From Prorocentrum cordatum (lineage: Eukaryota; Sar; Dinophyceae; Prorocentrales; Prorocentraceae), in the NCBI GenBank assembly GCA_963575745.1, contig CAUYUJ010017840.1, positions 96,345-160,344 of the forward strand: 64,000 nucleotides of DNA. The letters run 5' to 3'. Shown piece by piece: positions 40,709 to 52,321 of this stretch; position 1 is the stretch's first letter, and every line of letters begins with the position of its first letter. The position numbers and the translations under genes were made by a program. The notes below the pieces were generated by a model, which ran no database searches, was not told the DNA's origin, and saw only the letters and a program-made list of their open reading frames with translations.

Positions 40709-42026
40709 TTTATTCCCAGCCCCCGTTGCCTTCCTTCATCCCCCTTTTCTTTCCCTCTGCCCCCCTTTCCCAGCCACTCCATGCCACCTCCCCTCCCCTC
40801 CTCCTCGTCGTCACCCCGCCCTCCCCTCCACTCCCCGCTCCCCTCCACCCCGTGAGGCTAGCCTCGCAGGGCGGCCTCCTCCAGGGCCTTCGTGGCTTCC
40901 CGCGTGAGGAGGAGAAGGACAAGGAGGGGGAGGCGGAGGACAGGGGGGGGAGGGGGAGTAGACCATAGATACATGAGCGATGCTGCAGTACACCCTCCCG
41001 TCCCAGGTCTCTTCCTGCAGCGAGGACGGAGGAGAGGGGCGGGGGGTTGGGTAGTTCATCGGAGGAGGACGGAGGAGGGGCAGGCAACATAACTGCCATT
41101 GCTCATGGCACCTCAGCGCAGCACGCGGCGGTCGCCACTGGCGCGGAGGCCGCCACTGGCGCGGAGGGGTCCAGCGCCGATCCAGGGCATCAGCGCTGAC
41201 CACTAAATGCCTTCTGTGATTTATGATGATGGTAGTGTTAATTACTATTCTGACTAATGATACTATGATTGCCTTTTATCTTGAATCATAGTATTGTCGT
41301 TCTTATGTGTATCATGCCCTGTTTTTTGTTGTTCGCCTTCGTCTTCTCATGTTTCTTCTTCACTGGCCGGCGCCGCCCCCCACGCCCAGCGCTCGCGCGG
41401 GTTTGCCACCTTATCCGCTCCTTTACGCTCAGCGGCGCTGGCGCCCCGAGCAGGCTGTCGGCGACCCCACGGAGAAGGTGGGAGGAGAGGTGGCCAGACG
41501 AACGGGGGGATCCGCACGGTGCAGGGGGCCAGAAAGGAGGAGGTGGCAGGAGGAGCACGGCGGAGAGAGGGGAGGAGGGTGAACGGAGGGACCCGTGCAG
41601 CGGGGAGCGGCCCGAGAGGGCCGCAACGCCGGCCCGACTTCGACAGCATCGCATCGGCGGGCGTGCCTTCGCCTGTCTGGCGTGACTGCCCCCGCTTGCT
41701 CGGTGGGTGTGGTAAGGGAGGGCAGGCGTCGCCGTCGCTGCCCGAGCCGCCAGCCGCGCGCGCCGCGGCCGCGCCCAGCTGCAGAGGCGCCCCTCCGAGC
41801 GGGCGCGCGGGACGAGCCCACCGCCACCCGGCGGGCCGATGGGCCCGCCCTCGGCCGGCAGCGGGGCCGCGCCCGGGCGGGCTGGCGGGCCGACGGCGCC
41901 GGCGCCCCAGCGGGCCGCGGCCGGCCCACAGCGGCCGCGCGCCCCGCGTCGTGGGGGAGTCCGGGGCACGGAGGTTTTTCGTGGTTGTTCGGGCCTCTGG
42001 GGGCTTTCGTTTTCTTCTCGTCGTCC
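40709..42026. other. Spacer; family P copy 3 at 41106-41210
   Basis: CCACTGGCGCGGAGG twice in tandem (41135-41166), then GGGGTCCAGCGCCGATCCAG, the P right arm. 41210-41310 is A/T-rich. No supported gene, though both strands are open from 41400 to 42270 because of high GC. Confidence 0.4.
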
Positions 42027-42080
42027 TCCTCCTCCTCCTCCTCCTCCTCCTCCTCCTCCTCCTCCTCCTTCTCCTCCAGG
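42027..42080 (-). repeat. CTC tract
   Basis: About 50 bp of CTC units immediately upstream of the decayed LINE. Confidence 0.85.
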
Positions 42081-42170
42081 TGGCCCAGATGAGGCGCCAA
42101 GGAGTGCGCCACCCTATCTCCCACCTCCCGGAATTCCGCGAGGGGCACACTCCCCTCGCCCCGCGGCGGC

Positions 42171-43415
42171 ATGTCAGGTGGCGGTCTGGCGCCCTCGTCG
42201 ACTGCCGGTCTGCTCCGCATCGTGCAGTACAGTCCCATTGTGGCCAACACACACTTTCGCTTACTTGACATCGCGACGGAACTTGGCGTTAAGGACATCA
42301 TCGCGCTGACGGGCACGCAGAAGAAGTCGAAGGGAGAGCAGTGGGAGGAGACCAAGAGAATAGGTGCATACAACGCGATTGAATTGGGTATTCGTGGGGC
42401 GCACTTACATCCAAGGCATGTGGCGTGACCGTGTTGTTGCGAAGGTTCATATTCCCGATGTCCTCATTCAAGAAAATCACTGCAGTCCCCAAAACCCTAT
42501 GGGGGCGCTGTCTTTGGCTGCTACTTCGGAGAGGAGGGATCACGTACGGAGCTTGCGTTGTTTACTATCCCCCACGCGAGACTAATCGAGCTGCCCGTCT
42601 CGCGTATGAACGCACAGTGGATCAGTTGAGCTTACGGCTCAGTGAAACGATTTTGTTTGTGTTCAGAGAACAAGGTGCGTTAGCATTCATTTTAATAGAC
42701 TTGAACGGTGGGCTGCCCCACTCCACGCAGGATGGCGTCGCAGGCAGATTTGGCAGAGGAAAGACGACCCCGAGCTCTGCCAGACTACGGCCTCTTCTAG
42801 CAGGATGGGAGACGACGAGCGCCAACACTCACAGATATTGTCCTCCCACCTTCACCTCCAACGCGGGATCGGAGAGCCTCATTGATAACGTTTTTGTCCC
42901 TGTCGCCCTTGTTGGCATGCCAAAGAGGGCACAGGTGCTCACATCAAGCGCGAAGAGATTGCATATTGCAGTACATCGAGAAAGCAGGGATCGTAAACCA
43001 GTTGTCGTTGCCCTTCATGCTCGCCCTGCAGCCTCGTTTGAGCCCCACCGAGAACCGCGTCCCAATTGTGGGGCCTTTTTACCAGTGTTTTCAGACAGGC
43101 TTCAAGCGCACGGAGGGTCTGGAGGCCATGGAGAGCCTCGTTGCGGGTAGGATGCAAGAGTTTGGCCAAGCTGGTGAATCTGGGGATCTAGAGAAGACGA
43201 ACCAGATCTTCAGGGAAGTCCTCTGCCAGGCCACCATACTGGTCTTCAGCGAGTCCCTCCTGTACACCGAGAGCCGCAAGGAACACCTGGAGCCCCTCAA
43301 GAGCCGCTTAGCCGAGCGTCGGACCCTACGAGCAGCAGCTAGAGATGATGAGGAGCACACCGCAAATATCAAGCAGCTGAGCAAGGACACCAGAGAGCAT
43401 AGTCAACAGCACTAG
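42171..43415 (+). pseudogene. LINE endonuclease domain and coiled-coil linker, frameshifted
   Basis: Frame 1 (to about 42425) reads LRIVQYSPIVANTHFRLLDI...DIIALTGTQKK, the start of an endonuclease/exonuclease/phosphatase fold. Frame 2 (42425-43080) continues with VTVLLRRF, GGITYGACVVYYPP, ILIDLN (equivalent to GDFN) and SESLIDNVFV...RDRKPVVVAL (equivalent to SDH-x-PV, with His replaced by Arg-Lys). Frame 3 (to 43415) holds a charged helical linker. At least two frameshifts and the altered catalytic His make it inactive. Confidence 0.65.
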
Positions 43416-43700
43416 CAAGAGATACAGAAACGCACGTGCACTGAAATACGGCCGGCAGCAAAATAACAAACAATTATTTAGTCCAGAAGATTGCGCGCCT
43501 TTTAGCTTGCTAACAAAGCGAGGACCTGGGCAGCGACGGTTTGTTGCATGCCCAGGTTCAGCGGCAGGCGCAGTCAGCTGGGCGCGCAAGATGCAGTTAG
43601 ACCACTGCCAGGCGGCTGCACCGCGGCCGTTAAAACACCAGAGAAGGTATCATAAGAGGTTCGAGCCGAATCCCAGACCACCACGGACCCGACCGGAGCG

Positions 43701-44915
43701 ATGTACAAAGCAGCAGAAGACAGGAACCTCTTGTCTAGGAGTGCATGCCGGCTTCGATTATGGAGGACGTGGTCCACATGGAGCGCGCCGCCTGAATGCC
43801 TTCGCCTAGGGCAACACCCCAAATGGATCAACGAGCGCAGGCATGCTCAGCTACACGGTCTTGGTTTCATCGATGAACGTCCGAAGATCACCCAGACTCG
43901 AGACATGTTGCTGGGCCTCTTGCGCGCTTGCAGATTATATGACAGGCATCCGATTTCTTGACGCAGCGCACAGGCTGCACGCATACCCAAGCACCACAGC
44001 AAGCTCGACACAGTAGGGGGGCGCATCATCATGGTCAGGTGCGCGCTCGGTTGCGCGTTTCACGGCGCAGTTCTCGTTCGGGAGGAACCCCAATGGGACC
44101 CGCCCAGTTGAATGCGCGGAGGCCTCAGGAGGAGAAGGGGGAAGACGGCGATGGGGGTACATATGGCGGGAAGTTATCGGATGCAGGCATCATGCTACGA
44201 ATGCATACTACACGGTTTAGCATTCGGCCATCTTAGACTGCATCGATTCATGCTACGCGCCAGAGGATCCGACATTCATCAGGGACAGAATAGTACACAA
44301 TACCTTTCTCTTGGAAGATGAGACGGGATCCTTCTTGCAGGAGACGCGGGGGCGACTCAGCTTTTTTGTTGAATTTATGCAGAGCCAGTTCTAGAGTGCT
44401 TCGCATACCTCACGGTCGTCAAGAACTGGTCCCCCTGTTTGGAGGCGTCGCTACCTTGGGGCCCCGAATGGGCGGGGCAAGTCTCCATGACGGGCCACAT
44501 GGGCGACGTAGCCAACAGGGCATTGGGGGGCGGGGAGGGCACCGTGGAGGAGATCATTAGCAGAGGAAGTATTTGGGAGAACGAGGCGATTGACAGGGGA
44601 CTGAGGAGGGTGGCGGCAGGGCAGAACGTCAGCAAGCAGGAAAACATATGTTACCTGCGAGGCCGCGGGGCCCATCAGGCGCAGCGCAGGCTATGCGGCG
44701 GAGCCGTCGAAGGAGTGGCTGGGCGCACGCTCCACCATTGCCGTTATCTAGGAGGTTCACAGGCAGCGACCTCTGCACCGGGCCCCGAACTTCACAGGAG
44801 GCTCAACGCAGAGAAGGCTGCGTTTCATAGTATGGGGAGGTTTTGGCATTCGGACCCGCCGCTCGCGCTTGTCAAGGACCTCCTGGAGTGCCAAGTTCGA
44901 CGCCCAGATCTTTAA
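43701..44915 (+). pseudogene. LINE reverse transcriptase remnants
   Basis: 44238-44395 reads DPTFIRDRIVHNTFLLEDE...RLSFFVEFMQSQF then stop, like the RT segment up to motif A, where the catalytic Asp would sit (here Glu). From 44400 another frame gives GLRRVAAGQNVSKQENICYL and RYLGGSQAATSAPGPELHRR...MGRF, the region after the palm. The YxDD box is not found between them. Several frames are needed, so it is dead. Confidence 0.6.
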
Positions 44916-45637
44916 TTGCGAAGGTCGAGTGGATGACTCGGCCAATCCCTGGGCGCGTCGGGCTCTGGGCGATCTCGACAGGCTTCAGGAGCTGGAGGCT
45001 GGCGCAGTTCTCTTCTCGATGCAGACCCCTTTTGAGTTGTTGTTCCAGGAGCCGGCCGACTTCTGCAGCGCTGATGTCGGCGAGCTTCGAGCGCGCTTCC
45101 TCCCGCGAGATGCAGAGACTCGCGAAGCTGCAGGGACTGCGGCCACTGGCGAGCATCGCCGCCTGGAGGTGAGGGACGACGGGAGCGTGCGCAACTCACC
45201 CAGGCCGACGAGAAAAACAGATATATGCCCACATCGGTTCCGCGATAGGAGGATCACACTGTCGAGCGAACATTGCGAAAGTTGTCGTGGACACAATCGA
45301 CTGCGCATTGTGCGAATCGACCTTCCGAGACACCGACGCCGCGAGACAGCGCGTAGCAAGCGGCCTGCAACGGTGCTACTGCCCAAAAGGTCGCGCTCGC
45401 TTCGCACCGCCCCTCATCGGGCCGAAATTGGACTGCGTCGCGCGCCTATCATCATTCGCGACCACAGCCGACTTTTCCAAGCATGTCGTGAGCACATTGT
45501 ACCTCACTTGCTTCCTTCGTTTCATATCCGCGAAGGTCAGCCTCAGCAGATTGGAGGGGGCGAAGTGGCATGCGGCACCGCGCCCTCGCGGGTCGACTGA
45601 CGCCGCATGGCCGCCCAGGAAGAATGATAAACAATGA
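44869..45637 (+). pseudogene. LINE C-terminal Cys-rich region, degraded
   Basis: Around 45287 a frame reads TIDCALCESTFRDTDAARQR and later DCVARLSSFATTADFSKH, two imperfect C2H2-like fingers with some Cys and His lost. The surrounding frame from 44869 to 45285 has Glu/Asp/Arg-rich linker sequence. A frameshift separates it from the RT part. Confidence 0.5.
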
Positions 45638-46341
45638 CGAGCAGAGGCAGCGGGCGAGAACGAGGACGATGCCATGGACAGCACGCTCGCGATAATGCGG
45701 AGTCTTCTCGTTCAGCTCGAAGGCAGAATCAGGGGGGCATTGGGGAACAAGTCGCACGTTGCAATCCTGATCAACAAAAAATGCGACGCCCCCACTCAGA
45801 TACAGGATTGCTTCCAGCAGTACCTCAAGATGCGGAAGGAGGACCCCGACACCGACCACAGACCCCCAGGGTGCCACTGCCTTTCAGGGGCCCAGAACGC
45901 TTTGCTCAGCCTCGAGCACAAGGACACCTCACCCTGGATGCGATTGACGCAGGGGGGCTGCAGCGGCTCTACGACACGCTCAAAGCAGGGGGGCCCGACA
46001 GCGGACGGATCTGGGCGAAGGAGATGATGATGCTGCCGACCTTCCAGATGCCAGGGAAAGAACCCAATGTTCGCATTTTGTTCAGTGGCCTAGGAGAGCT
46101 CGCACTGCCGAAGGACCAGGCGGACCACGAGAAACTGATGAAAGCAACCGGCCAGCCCGAGGACGATATACACCAGCTCTTCCCCATAGAGATGCCGACC
46201 TCTCATCTTCAAATGCGCGGAGCACGGGCGCCCGTGGAAACGATCATAGCCGAGGCCTTGCGCAGCATGGGGGGCCAGATCTTGAGCGATCGCGCACCCA
46301 GGACCAGCCGTGGCGGAGGTTCTAGAGGCAGCGGTGCTTGA
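45634..46341 (+). pseudogene. C-terminal module of unknown family
   Basis: Starts in one frame (MDSTLAIMRSLLVQLEGRIR...SHVAILINKK, 45674-45880) and shifts by one base near 45885-45950 into LTLDAIDAGGLQRLYDTLKA...MPGKEPNVRILFSGLGELAL, ending at the TGA at 46339-46341. Composition is clearly protein-like. It may be part of the LINE ORF or a cellular exon picked up with it. I do not recognise the fold. Confidence 0.5.
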
Positions 46342-46346
46342 AATTT

Positions 46347-46595
46347 GAATATTGAAGTGGACCCGCTATGAGACTACACATGCATATTACATTGGGTGCA
46401 ACAAGTTGCTTGGGTGTGGCTTTTATACTCCTGAATATTGAAGTGGGCTCCCATTGAGATTACAGACACATATGGAAGTGGATGTGCTACAGGTGATTCG
46501 GGCTTCGTTTCTCTATCCTGAATTTGGAAGTGGGCTCTCTCTGAGACTATATACATTGAAGTGGATGCTACAAGTTACTTGGGCATGGAGTCACT
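46347..46595 (+). repeat. 86-bp tandem repeat, three units, 3' of the LINE
   Basis: Units begin near 46347, 46433 and 46520 with GAATATTGAAGTGGGCTC-like sequence, then TGAGACTACA and GTGGATGCTACAAGTTACTT words. AT-richer than the flanks. It begins only 6 bp after the stop codon. Confidence 0.8.
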
Positions 46596-47104
46596 GAGAA
46601 TTATTATTCTGAGCTGCTCGCTTCGGGCGAACGCACCGCATCGTCGCCGCGCCCTGTTGCCGTCGTCCGCGGTCTTTTCTTGCTCCAGGGACCTCCTGCC
46701 TGGCCAAGGCCTAACGGCCGAGGCCCTTGGGGGAGGATGTCGGGCCTTTTGGTTTCATTGGCGTCACAGCACAGCTTCGCTGCTTGTACATTCAGCTGTG
46801 CCCTGGTGTGCCACGCCAAGTTCCATGTCTTCAGCTGCTGGATGGACTACCCCAGTTACTCCACGCAGCTGACTTCCATAAATTTCCACCCCTGGAGGGC
46901 CACCATCGTGTTGCTCGCACTCTTCTTCGTCTTCGCGTGAGGCTGGCTTTCGCCTTGGCCGCGCCTCCGTGCTGGCGCCCCACTGTGCGCATCAGCCTTA
47001 GCTGACAGGCTGCAGGAACTGACTAGAGAGGGGTTCGAGCTAAGCCTCCAGACCCCACCCCAGGGCCACCTCCTCACAAGCCGCAGCTCGGATGTGGCCT
47101 GAAT
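46596..47104. other. Spacer without a supported gene
   Basis: A plus-strand frame at 46680-46940 ends in a hydrophobic stretch (ATIVLLALFFVFA) but has no start or splice support. Confidence 0.35.
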
Positions 47105-47277
47105 GGAAAGTGAGAGAGAGAAAGAGAAAAGAGAGTGAGAGAGAGGGAGAGAGAGAAACTCCTCCTCCTCCTCCTCTTCGTCCTCCTCCTCCTCCTCCTC
47201 TTCCCCCTCCCCTCCTCCTCCTCCTCCCTCCTCCTCCTCCTCCCTCCTCCCTCTCCTCCTCCTCCTCCCTCTCCCCC
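47105..47277. repeat. (GA)n followed by CTC tract
   Basis: GAGAGAGAAAGAG units to 47157, then CTC units to 47277: another purine-to-pyrimidine switch on one strand. Confidence 0.9.
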
Positions 47278-47555
47278 CCAATGCATTTTTCCACGCTGTG
47301 ACGATCGTAGCGTTGAGCGGCGCTCCGGCGCCGCACCCGCAGCACCCCAGTCGGTGCCAGCGCGTGGGGGTGTCCTTGTCCTTGTCCTATTGGGGGTCTC
47401 CGCTGGCCTTCGGGACCTTCTGGAGTCGATCTGGGACCACGCATTGGTGCCGGCGAGCAGGACGGTGGGGCAGATTCGAGGTGCTGGGTTGAACCGGGCT
47501 TCTTTTGAGGGGGCGGGCCTTTCTCGGTCTCCTGGGGCTGTTTTCGGGCCGTGGG

Positions 47556-47757
47556 TTCCGATCTTCCGACCTTCTGTGGCATTGATCACCGGAATGAGTT
47601 TCGAACACCAAGAAAACACCCCCAAACTCAAGGGTTTTCACGTGTCGGGCCCTGGGAGACACTGTTTCCACACTGTTTCGATACTCGTTCGACACTTTTC
47701 TGGGTGCTCGATATTATATCTGGGATGTGGTCCTTAAGTGCGATGGGAGCAACATAA
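47556..47757 (-). mobile_element. hAT-like MITE family J, copy 3 (reverse)
   Basis: On the minus strand it starts TTATGTTGCTCCCATCG and carries TATCGAGCACCC, GTCTCCCAGGGCCCGACACG and GATCAATGCCACAG. Flanks CCCTGTGC and CCCACGGC (minus strand) match in 5 of 8 positions, a decayed TSD. Confidence 0.75.
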
Positions 47758-47995
47758 GCACAGGGGCCGTCAAAGACGAATCGGGATGAAAAATTGCATC
47801 AGATGAATCCTTGGAGGAGTCTTGGGACAGATTTTGAACGCATTCGCTTTCATCCCATCCCTTTTGGCCGATACTCTTGGAGGGCCTGGCCAGTTCGGAC
47901 CCCTGGCCGCCTCCTAGGTCCCAGCGTGGATTGTGATGCTCCAGGTTTCGTGAGGTGCTCGCGAGCTGGAGCTCGTGTCACATGTCACACCAGGC

Positions 47996-48157
47996 TTAAG
48001 TCGGGCGTGTCCCTCTACAGGAGGAGTATCCAAAGATTGTCAACACATTGTCGAGGAACGATTTTTCCAGCAAGTTTGACTTTTTTGGAGTGGTGTTCGA
48101 CTTTTGATCAAAATGTTCCGGCCCAAATCGGCCTATAGGGAGACATGCTCGACCTAA
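47996..48157. mobile_element. MITE family K, copy 1
   Basis: A 162-bp element with ends TTAAGTCGGGCGTGTCCCTC and, on the minus strand, TTAGGTCGAGCATGTCTCCC. It is flanked by identical 17-bp sequences CACATGTCACACCAGGC (47979-47995 and 48158-48174), far longer than the 7-bp duplication at copy 2. Interior is T-rich. Confidence 0.8.
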
Positions 48158-48174
48158 CACATGTCACACCAGGC

Positions 48175-50224
48175 CCGCCATTTGTCTGACGGCTCCCGTC
48201 AGGCGAACCCGAGCCTCCCAAGAACGAGTCTCACGTCTTCTCGACATTTGTACATAGGGGATAGAAGTCGTCTCCGACTGCTTTTCGCGGCATCCATCCT
48301 CATCTCGAGAGGGTAGACTGGTGGCGCTAAGGAACCTTGGCCAGGGTGATGGAGGATAGGTCTGACGATGCTTGTTTGGTTGCTTTTCATGCTGTGTCCG
48401 ATCGCGGTGCCAGAGGTCATCGGGGTCAGTTCTTGGCGCTTGGCGTATCCCCACCCGCCCATCAGAAACGATGCCCAGGCGAGTTGCCTTGATCAGGGTA
48501 GTGCAGGAGCAAGGTGTGAAGCAAAGAGAGGCAGGCAACCGTCAAACCGAAGCTCGGGGGGGATATTGGGGAGGCCTTTGTTGCCCTCTTGGGCCTGATT
48601 GGGAGCCAATTCGGATGCTCTCGGGGCCACTTTGGCGGCAATCGAACAAACATAGGGTGGACACGATCAGAGCCCCCCATCAGAGTCCGAAGCAGTGCCT
48701 CTAGGGCCTTCTTGGGGCGCTCTTGGTGCGTTGGTGCGCTACTGGGGATCTTTGCGGCCGTATGGCTGCTTGACTGTGCCAAGATTTGGATTCCCTTCCA
48801 CGATCTTGGCGCAATGTTGAGGCATCAGAAGCCTTTCGGAAGTGAACCGGCGAGACGGCAAGAACAACCGAAGCACCATACTTGGGCAGGTGAGCGGGTA
48901 TGGCCTGGCGGGGATCTCGATGGGGTGATACGAGGCCACTTGGGGGGATAAGAGGCCACACTATAACCATAGAGTACGTGATTCGTTTGACATATCTCCG
49001 GTTCCTCGGATGTATATTGTGGAGGCTCCGTGGCTGCTTGGAGCCGCCTTGTGGCCACATTAATAAGCCATGGCACCTCTCCTGGCAGTCAGAGACTGCG
49101 CGAATCCTCTCTTTGATCCTCCGTCCCCCTCCTGTCTCCCCAATACTCCCTATTCCTTCCTATTTCTTCATCCCCCCTCGTCCTCCTTTGTCCTCGACAG
49201 CCCCTGGCGTACCCATTCTTCCATCCTCTTTATCCTCGATCCTATTCCGCCACCCCCATCTGTCCCTTCAATTTAACTCTCCTCCTCTACCATCATTGTT
49301 CATACCCTTAGCTATCCGTCTCTTGCCTTCCTGACCTTTCCGCCCTTCCCCAATCGTTATTCCCCTCCCAGTGCTCGTCTCGTCCCAGTCCACATCCCCT
49401 CCTCTGAACCCCCCCCGCCATTTCCCAATCGCCGTCCCCCTCTCTCTGACACCCCCCCTGTCCACATCCCCTTCCACCTCCTCTGCCCTCCCCTCCCTCT
49501 CTCTCTCGATCCCCTTCCCCCCCCCCGTCCCAACCGTCCACCGCACGCCACCCCCCTTCCCCCTCTCGCCATGCCCGTCACCTCCTCCCCCCTCCCGTCC
49601 CATCCCTCCCCCTCCCGCTCTCCCCCTCTCCCGCTGCTCACGCGCGGGCGGCTCCTGCCCCGACGCCCGGTGAGCGCTCGCCGAGGCTCTCGGTGGTGCG
49701 CTCGGGCATTGGGCTTGCCACGGACCTGTACGCCGCGGCCTCAGCCTCGCCGAGGAGGACGATGCACGAGGAGGGGTAGGAGGGGGAGCGGGGGAGGGTC
49801 AGGAGGGGGATGGAGGAGGGAAACAGGACGGCAAGATGAGGAGGAGAAGAGGATGGAAGGGGGGTGGAGAACGGGAGAGGATGGGTCACATATGGAGGCG
49901 GTGATGAGATCGCGGAGGAGGAGAGGACATGCGGAGCTCGGGAGAAGGAGGAGGAGGCCGATCGAGCGAGCGAGGGGCGCAGGAGCAGGCGCAAAGCAGG
50001 CCCGTCGGCCAGGACCGGGGTGTCGGGCGGGCGGGCTACTGTTCGGGCTCGGAGTGTGCTCGGCCGCGTCCTCCCTCCCCCCTGCCCCCGCCCCAGCTCC
50101 CCACCTCGCCCTCCCTCCCCACGGAGAAGGAGGGGGTGGAGGAGGGAAGGAAGAGGGGACAGGTCTTGGAGAAAGGGGGAGGCGGAGAGGAGAGGAGGAG
50201 AAAGATGCAGCGGACGGGAAGAGA
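48175..50224. other. Spacer without a supported gene
   Basis: 48437-48490 (GCGTATCCCCACCCGCCCAT, GCCCAGGCGAG) matches 53487-53540. 49090-49680 is strongly C/T-rich with CCCCCTCCC runs, 49790-50220 is G/A-rich, a polarity switch near 49750. No exon supported. Confidence 0.45.
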
Positions 50225-50310
50225 GGAGGAGGAGGAGGAGGAGGAGGAGGAGGAGGAGGAGGAGGAGGGAGGAGGAGGAGAAGGAGGAGGAGGAGGAGGA
50301 GGAGGTAGCA
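50225..50310 (+). repeat. GAG tract
   Basis: About 85 bp of GAG units. Confidence 0.9.
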
Positions 50311-50519
50311 GTTAGGAGGGAGGATACCGCGGAGGAGCAGGAGGAGCAGCAGGAGGTTGTTCCCTCCGAGGGTATGCCGACTTGCTGGAGCAAAACAGGA
50401 AGCGGGCATTGGGCATAAGTGTTCAGGCACGAATGCAGCAACGCTGCGCCCGTGCCCTCCAGCCCATCCAGCGACGGGCATCCCACGCCTATGTGCGGGG
50501 TCTCACGTTCGATCGCCTT

Positions 50520-50580
50520 GGCTGGTGCCATCTGGGTCGCCCAGATGGCAGGCTGGTGCCATCTGGGTCGCCCAGTGGCA
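50520..50580 (+). repeat. 31-bp tandem duplication with internal palindrome
   Basis: GGCTGGTGCCATCTGGGTCG occurs twice, 31 bp apart; each unit carries CCATCTGGG...CCCAGATGG or a shortened form, and CCCAGATGGC occurs again at 50608. Confidence 0.75.
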
Positions 50581-51634
50581 CCATTCAAGGCGACTGCCCA
50601 GATGGCGCCAGACGTCATCGGGCTTCACTGTGCGCGCCCAGTCTGGGCGAGCGCGGTGGAATCCTATGTAGCTGGGCGTAGTGGCATGCGTGGCGATTTG
50701 AACTTGTCGATCGTTGATGGTGCGTGGCTTGATTTGTTCTTCGACTGCGCTCGGCGCTCTGGAATTGGGACGTCTCGGCGCTCGGGAATTGCAACTTGCA
50801 CAGCTGTTTTTGGCTACACACCGCTTCGCGGGGGGCGGCCAGGCAAGCCTTCCGTCTGCTCCAGGGTCGTCTTGGAGGTCTCATGTGGCCATCTGGGGAC
50901 AAGCTCGGGCTTGTTACGGGGCCTTCTTTGGACATATTGTAGCACTCTATGCTACCTTGAGGCCTCTTGAGGCCGTCTTGGGTCCGTTCGAGTTGTCGTG
51001 GGGCCCAGTGCTGGTGCGATTTCTTCGGATACCCCCGTGCAGCGTGTGCCGCCGGCGCCGAAGTCCATGACATTCTTCGTGGGAAACCAGTCGTATCCCC
51101 GAAAGACAGGACACTTGAGCGCAGCAAATGCGAAGCAGTTGTACTGCTGTCAAAGTACGGGAGTGCATTTGGAGGATATGTGCGCCCATGAGTGGCGAAT
51201 TCGATGGAGCCTCCTGTCAAGCTGGAGAATCTAACAGAGACGGTGTGGCGCATGATGAACATGGTGGGGGTGTTTAGGCCGCCGTGGGTTCGTTTTGGGG
51301 CTATCGCGGGTTGTTTTAGGTTGCGCGGATGATTTCATGGCGCTCGCGGGGGCGCATACGAAGAGTGAGGGCGTTGTGCATGCGTTTGCAAAGTTGTAGT
51401 TGAGAGGATTTGGGCCGCCCTCAGCCTGGGCTTCCTGTGGCATCTTGGAGGCCGTGTCGAGCGGCTCTTGGGGTTGTCGTGGGCCCGTATTTGGGCCTCC
51501 TGGGGTTGCATGGGGGCCCGCCCGGCTCCCGCCGCTCGGGGCCTTTTTGGAGCGCACTGGGCCGTCATGGGCCGCTTGCAGGGCTTCTTTTGGGGGGCCC
51601 TCTTGGGGACGATCGTGGAAGCCTTCTTTGAGAC
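50581..51634. other. Spacer with degenerate CCTCTTGGGG-like words
   Basis: GGCCGTCTTGGG, GGCCTCTTGAGG and GGGCCTCCTGGGG words recur at 50920-50985 and 51415-51620, the same style as 53570-53780. No exon supported. Confidence 0.4.
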
Positions 51635-51642
51635 AGCAAGTG

Positions 51643-51844
51643 TTATGTTGTTCCCATCCCACTTAAGGACCGCATCCCAGAAACAATTTCGAGCACCCGG
51701 AAAAGTGTCGAAAACGTGTCGAAACAGTGTCGGGCGAGTGCCTCCCAGGGCCGGACACGTTAAAACCTTTGAGTTTCGGTATTTTTTTTTGGCGCTCGAA
51801 ACTCTTTCTGGTGATCAAGGCTAAAGTAGGTTGGAGCATCATAA
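51643..51844 (+). mobile_element. hAT-like MITE family J, copy 2 (best preserved)
   Basis: A 202-bp element with ends TTATGTTGTTCCCATCC and, on the minus strand, TTATGATGCTCCAACC, flanked by AGCAAGTG on both sides (51635-51642 and 51845-51852): a perfect 8-bp TSD. Confidence 0.9.
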
Positions 51845-51852
51845 AGCAAGTG

Positions 51853-52321
51853 ACATACGGTTCCGCTCGTTTTGGGTTGAATGTCTATCGGCGAACAGTT
51901 CGCAATAGCCTCCATGGCACATAGCGCCGAACAGCGCCCAAACAGCGCCCAGCAGCGACGAGTCGCGCCCAATAGCGCCACCTGAGGGAGACGCATTGTG
52001 TCCGCTTTGCGTGCGATTGTGCACGCTATTGGGCGCCATGGGGACGAATAGAAGCTTGCGTGTGTTGCTTTCTGATCTCCGGGCTGGGGGATAAGTCGGC
52101 CAGTGGGGCCAATGCTACAGTCAACCCGCATAGTAAGGATAGGCAAAACCTTTACAAGGATACCCTTGCATCCTTGCCTCCTCGGTCCATCCTGGGCCAC
52201 TTTCGTTAACCGCGCCCCCGCTTGAAAAGCTTCGAAGTGGGCGTCCAAGGACCTTGCGTCCTCGTCGCGCATCCTTATGATACGGGCCGACTGTACAGCC
52301 AGGGTGCATGGGTCGGGGGCG
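51853..52321. other. Spacer without a supported gene
   Basis: AGCGCC-rich words (51925-51990) on otherwise unique sequence. Confidence 0.4.

Larger units (their letters stand above)
42171..46595 (+). mobile_element. Decayed non-LTR (LINE) retrotransposon
   Basis: EN, linker, RT pieces, a Cys-rich region and a C-terminal module follow in LINE ORF2 order on one strand, broken by several frameshifts and with the RT core missing. An 86-bp tandem repeat closes the 3' side. No TSD could be found, and the true 5' end is uncertain because a CTC tract abuts it. Confidence 0.65.
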
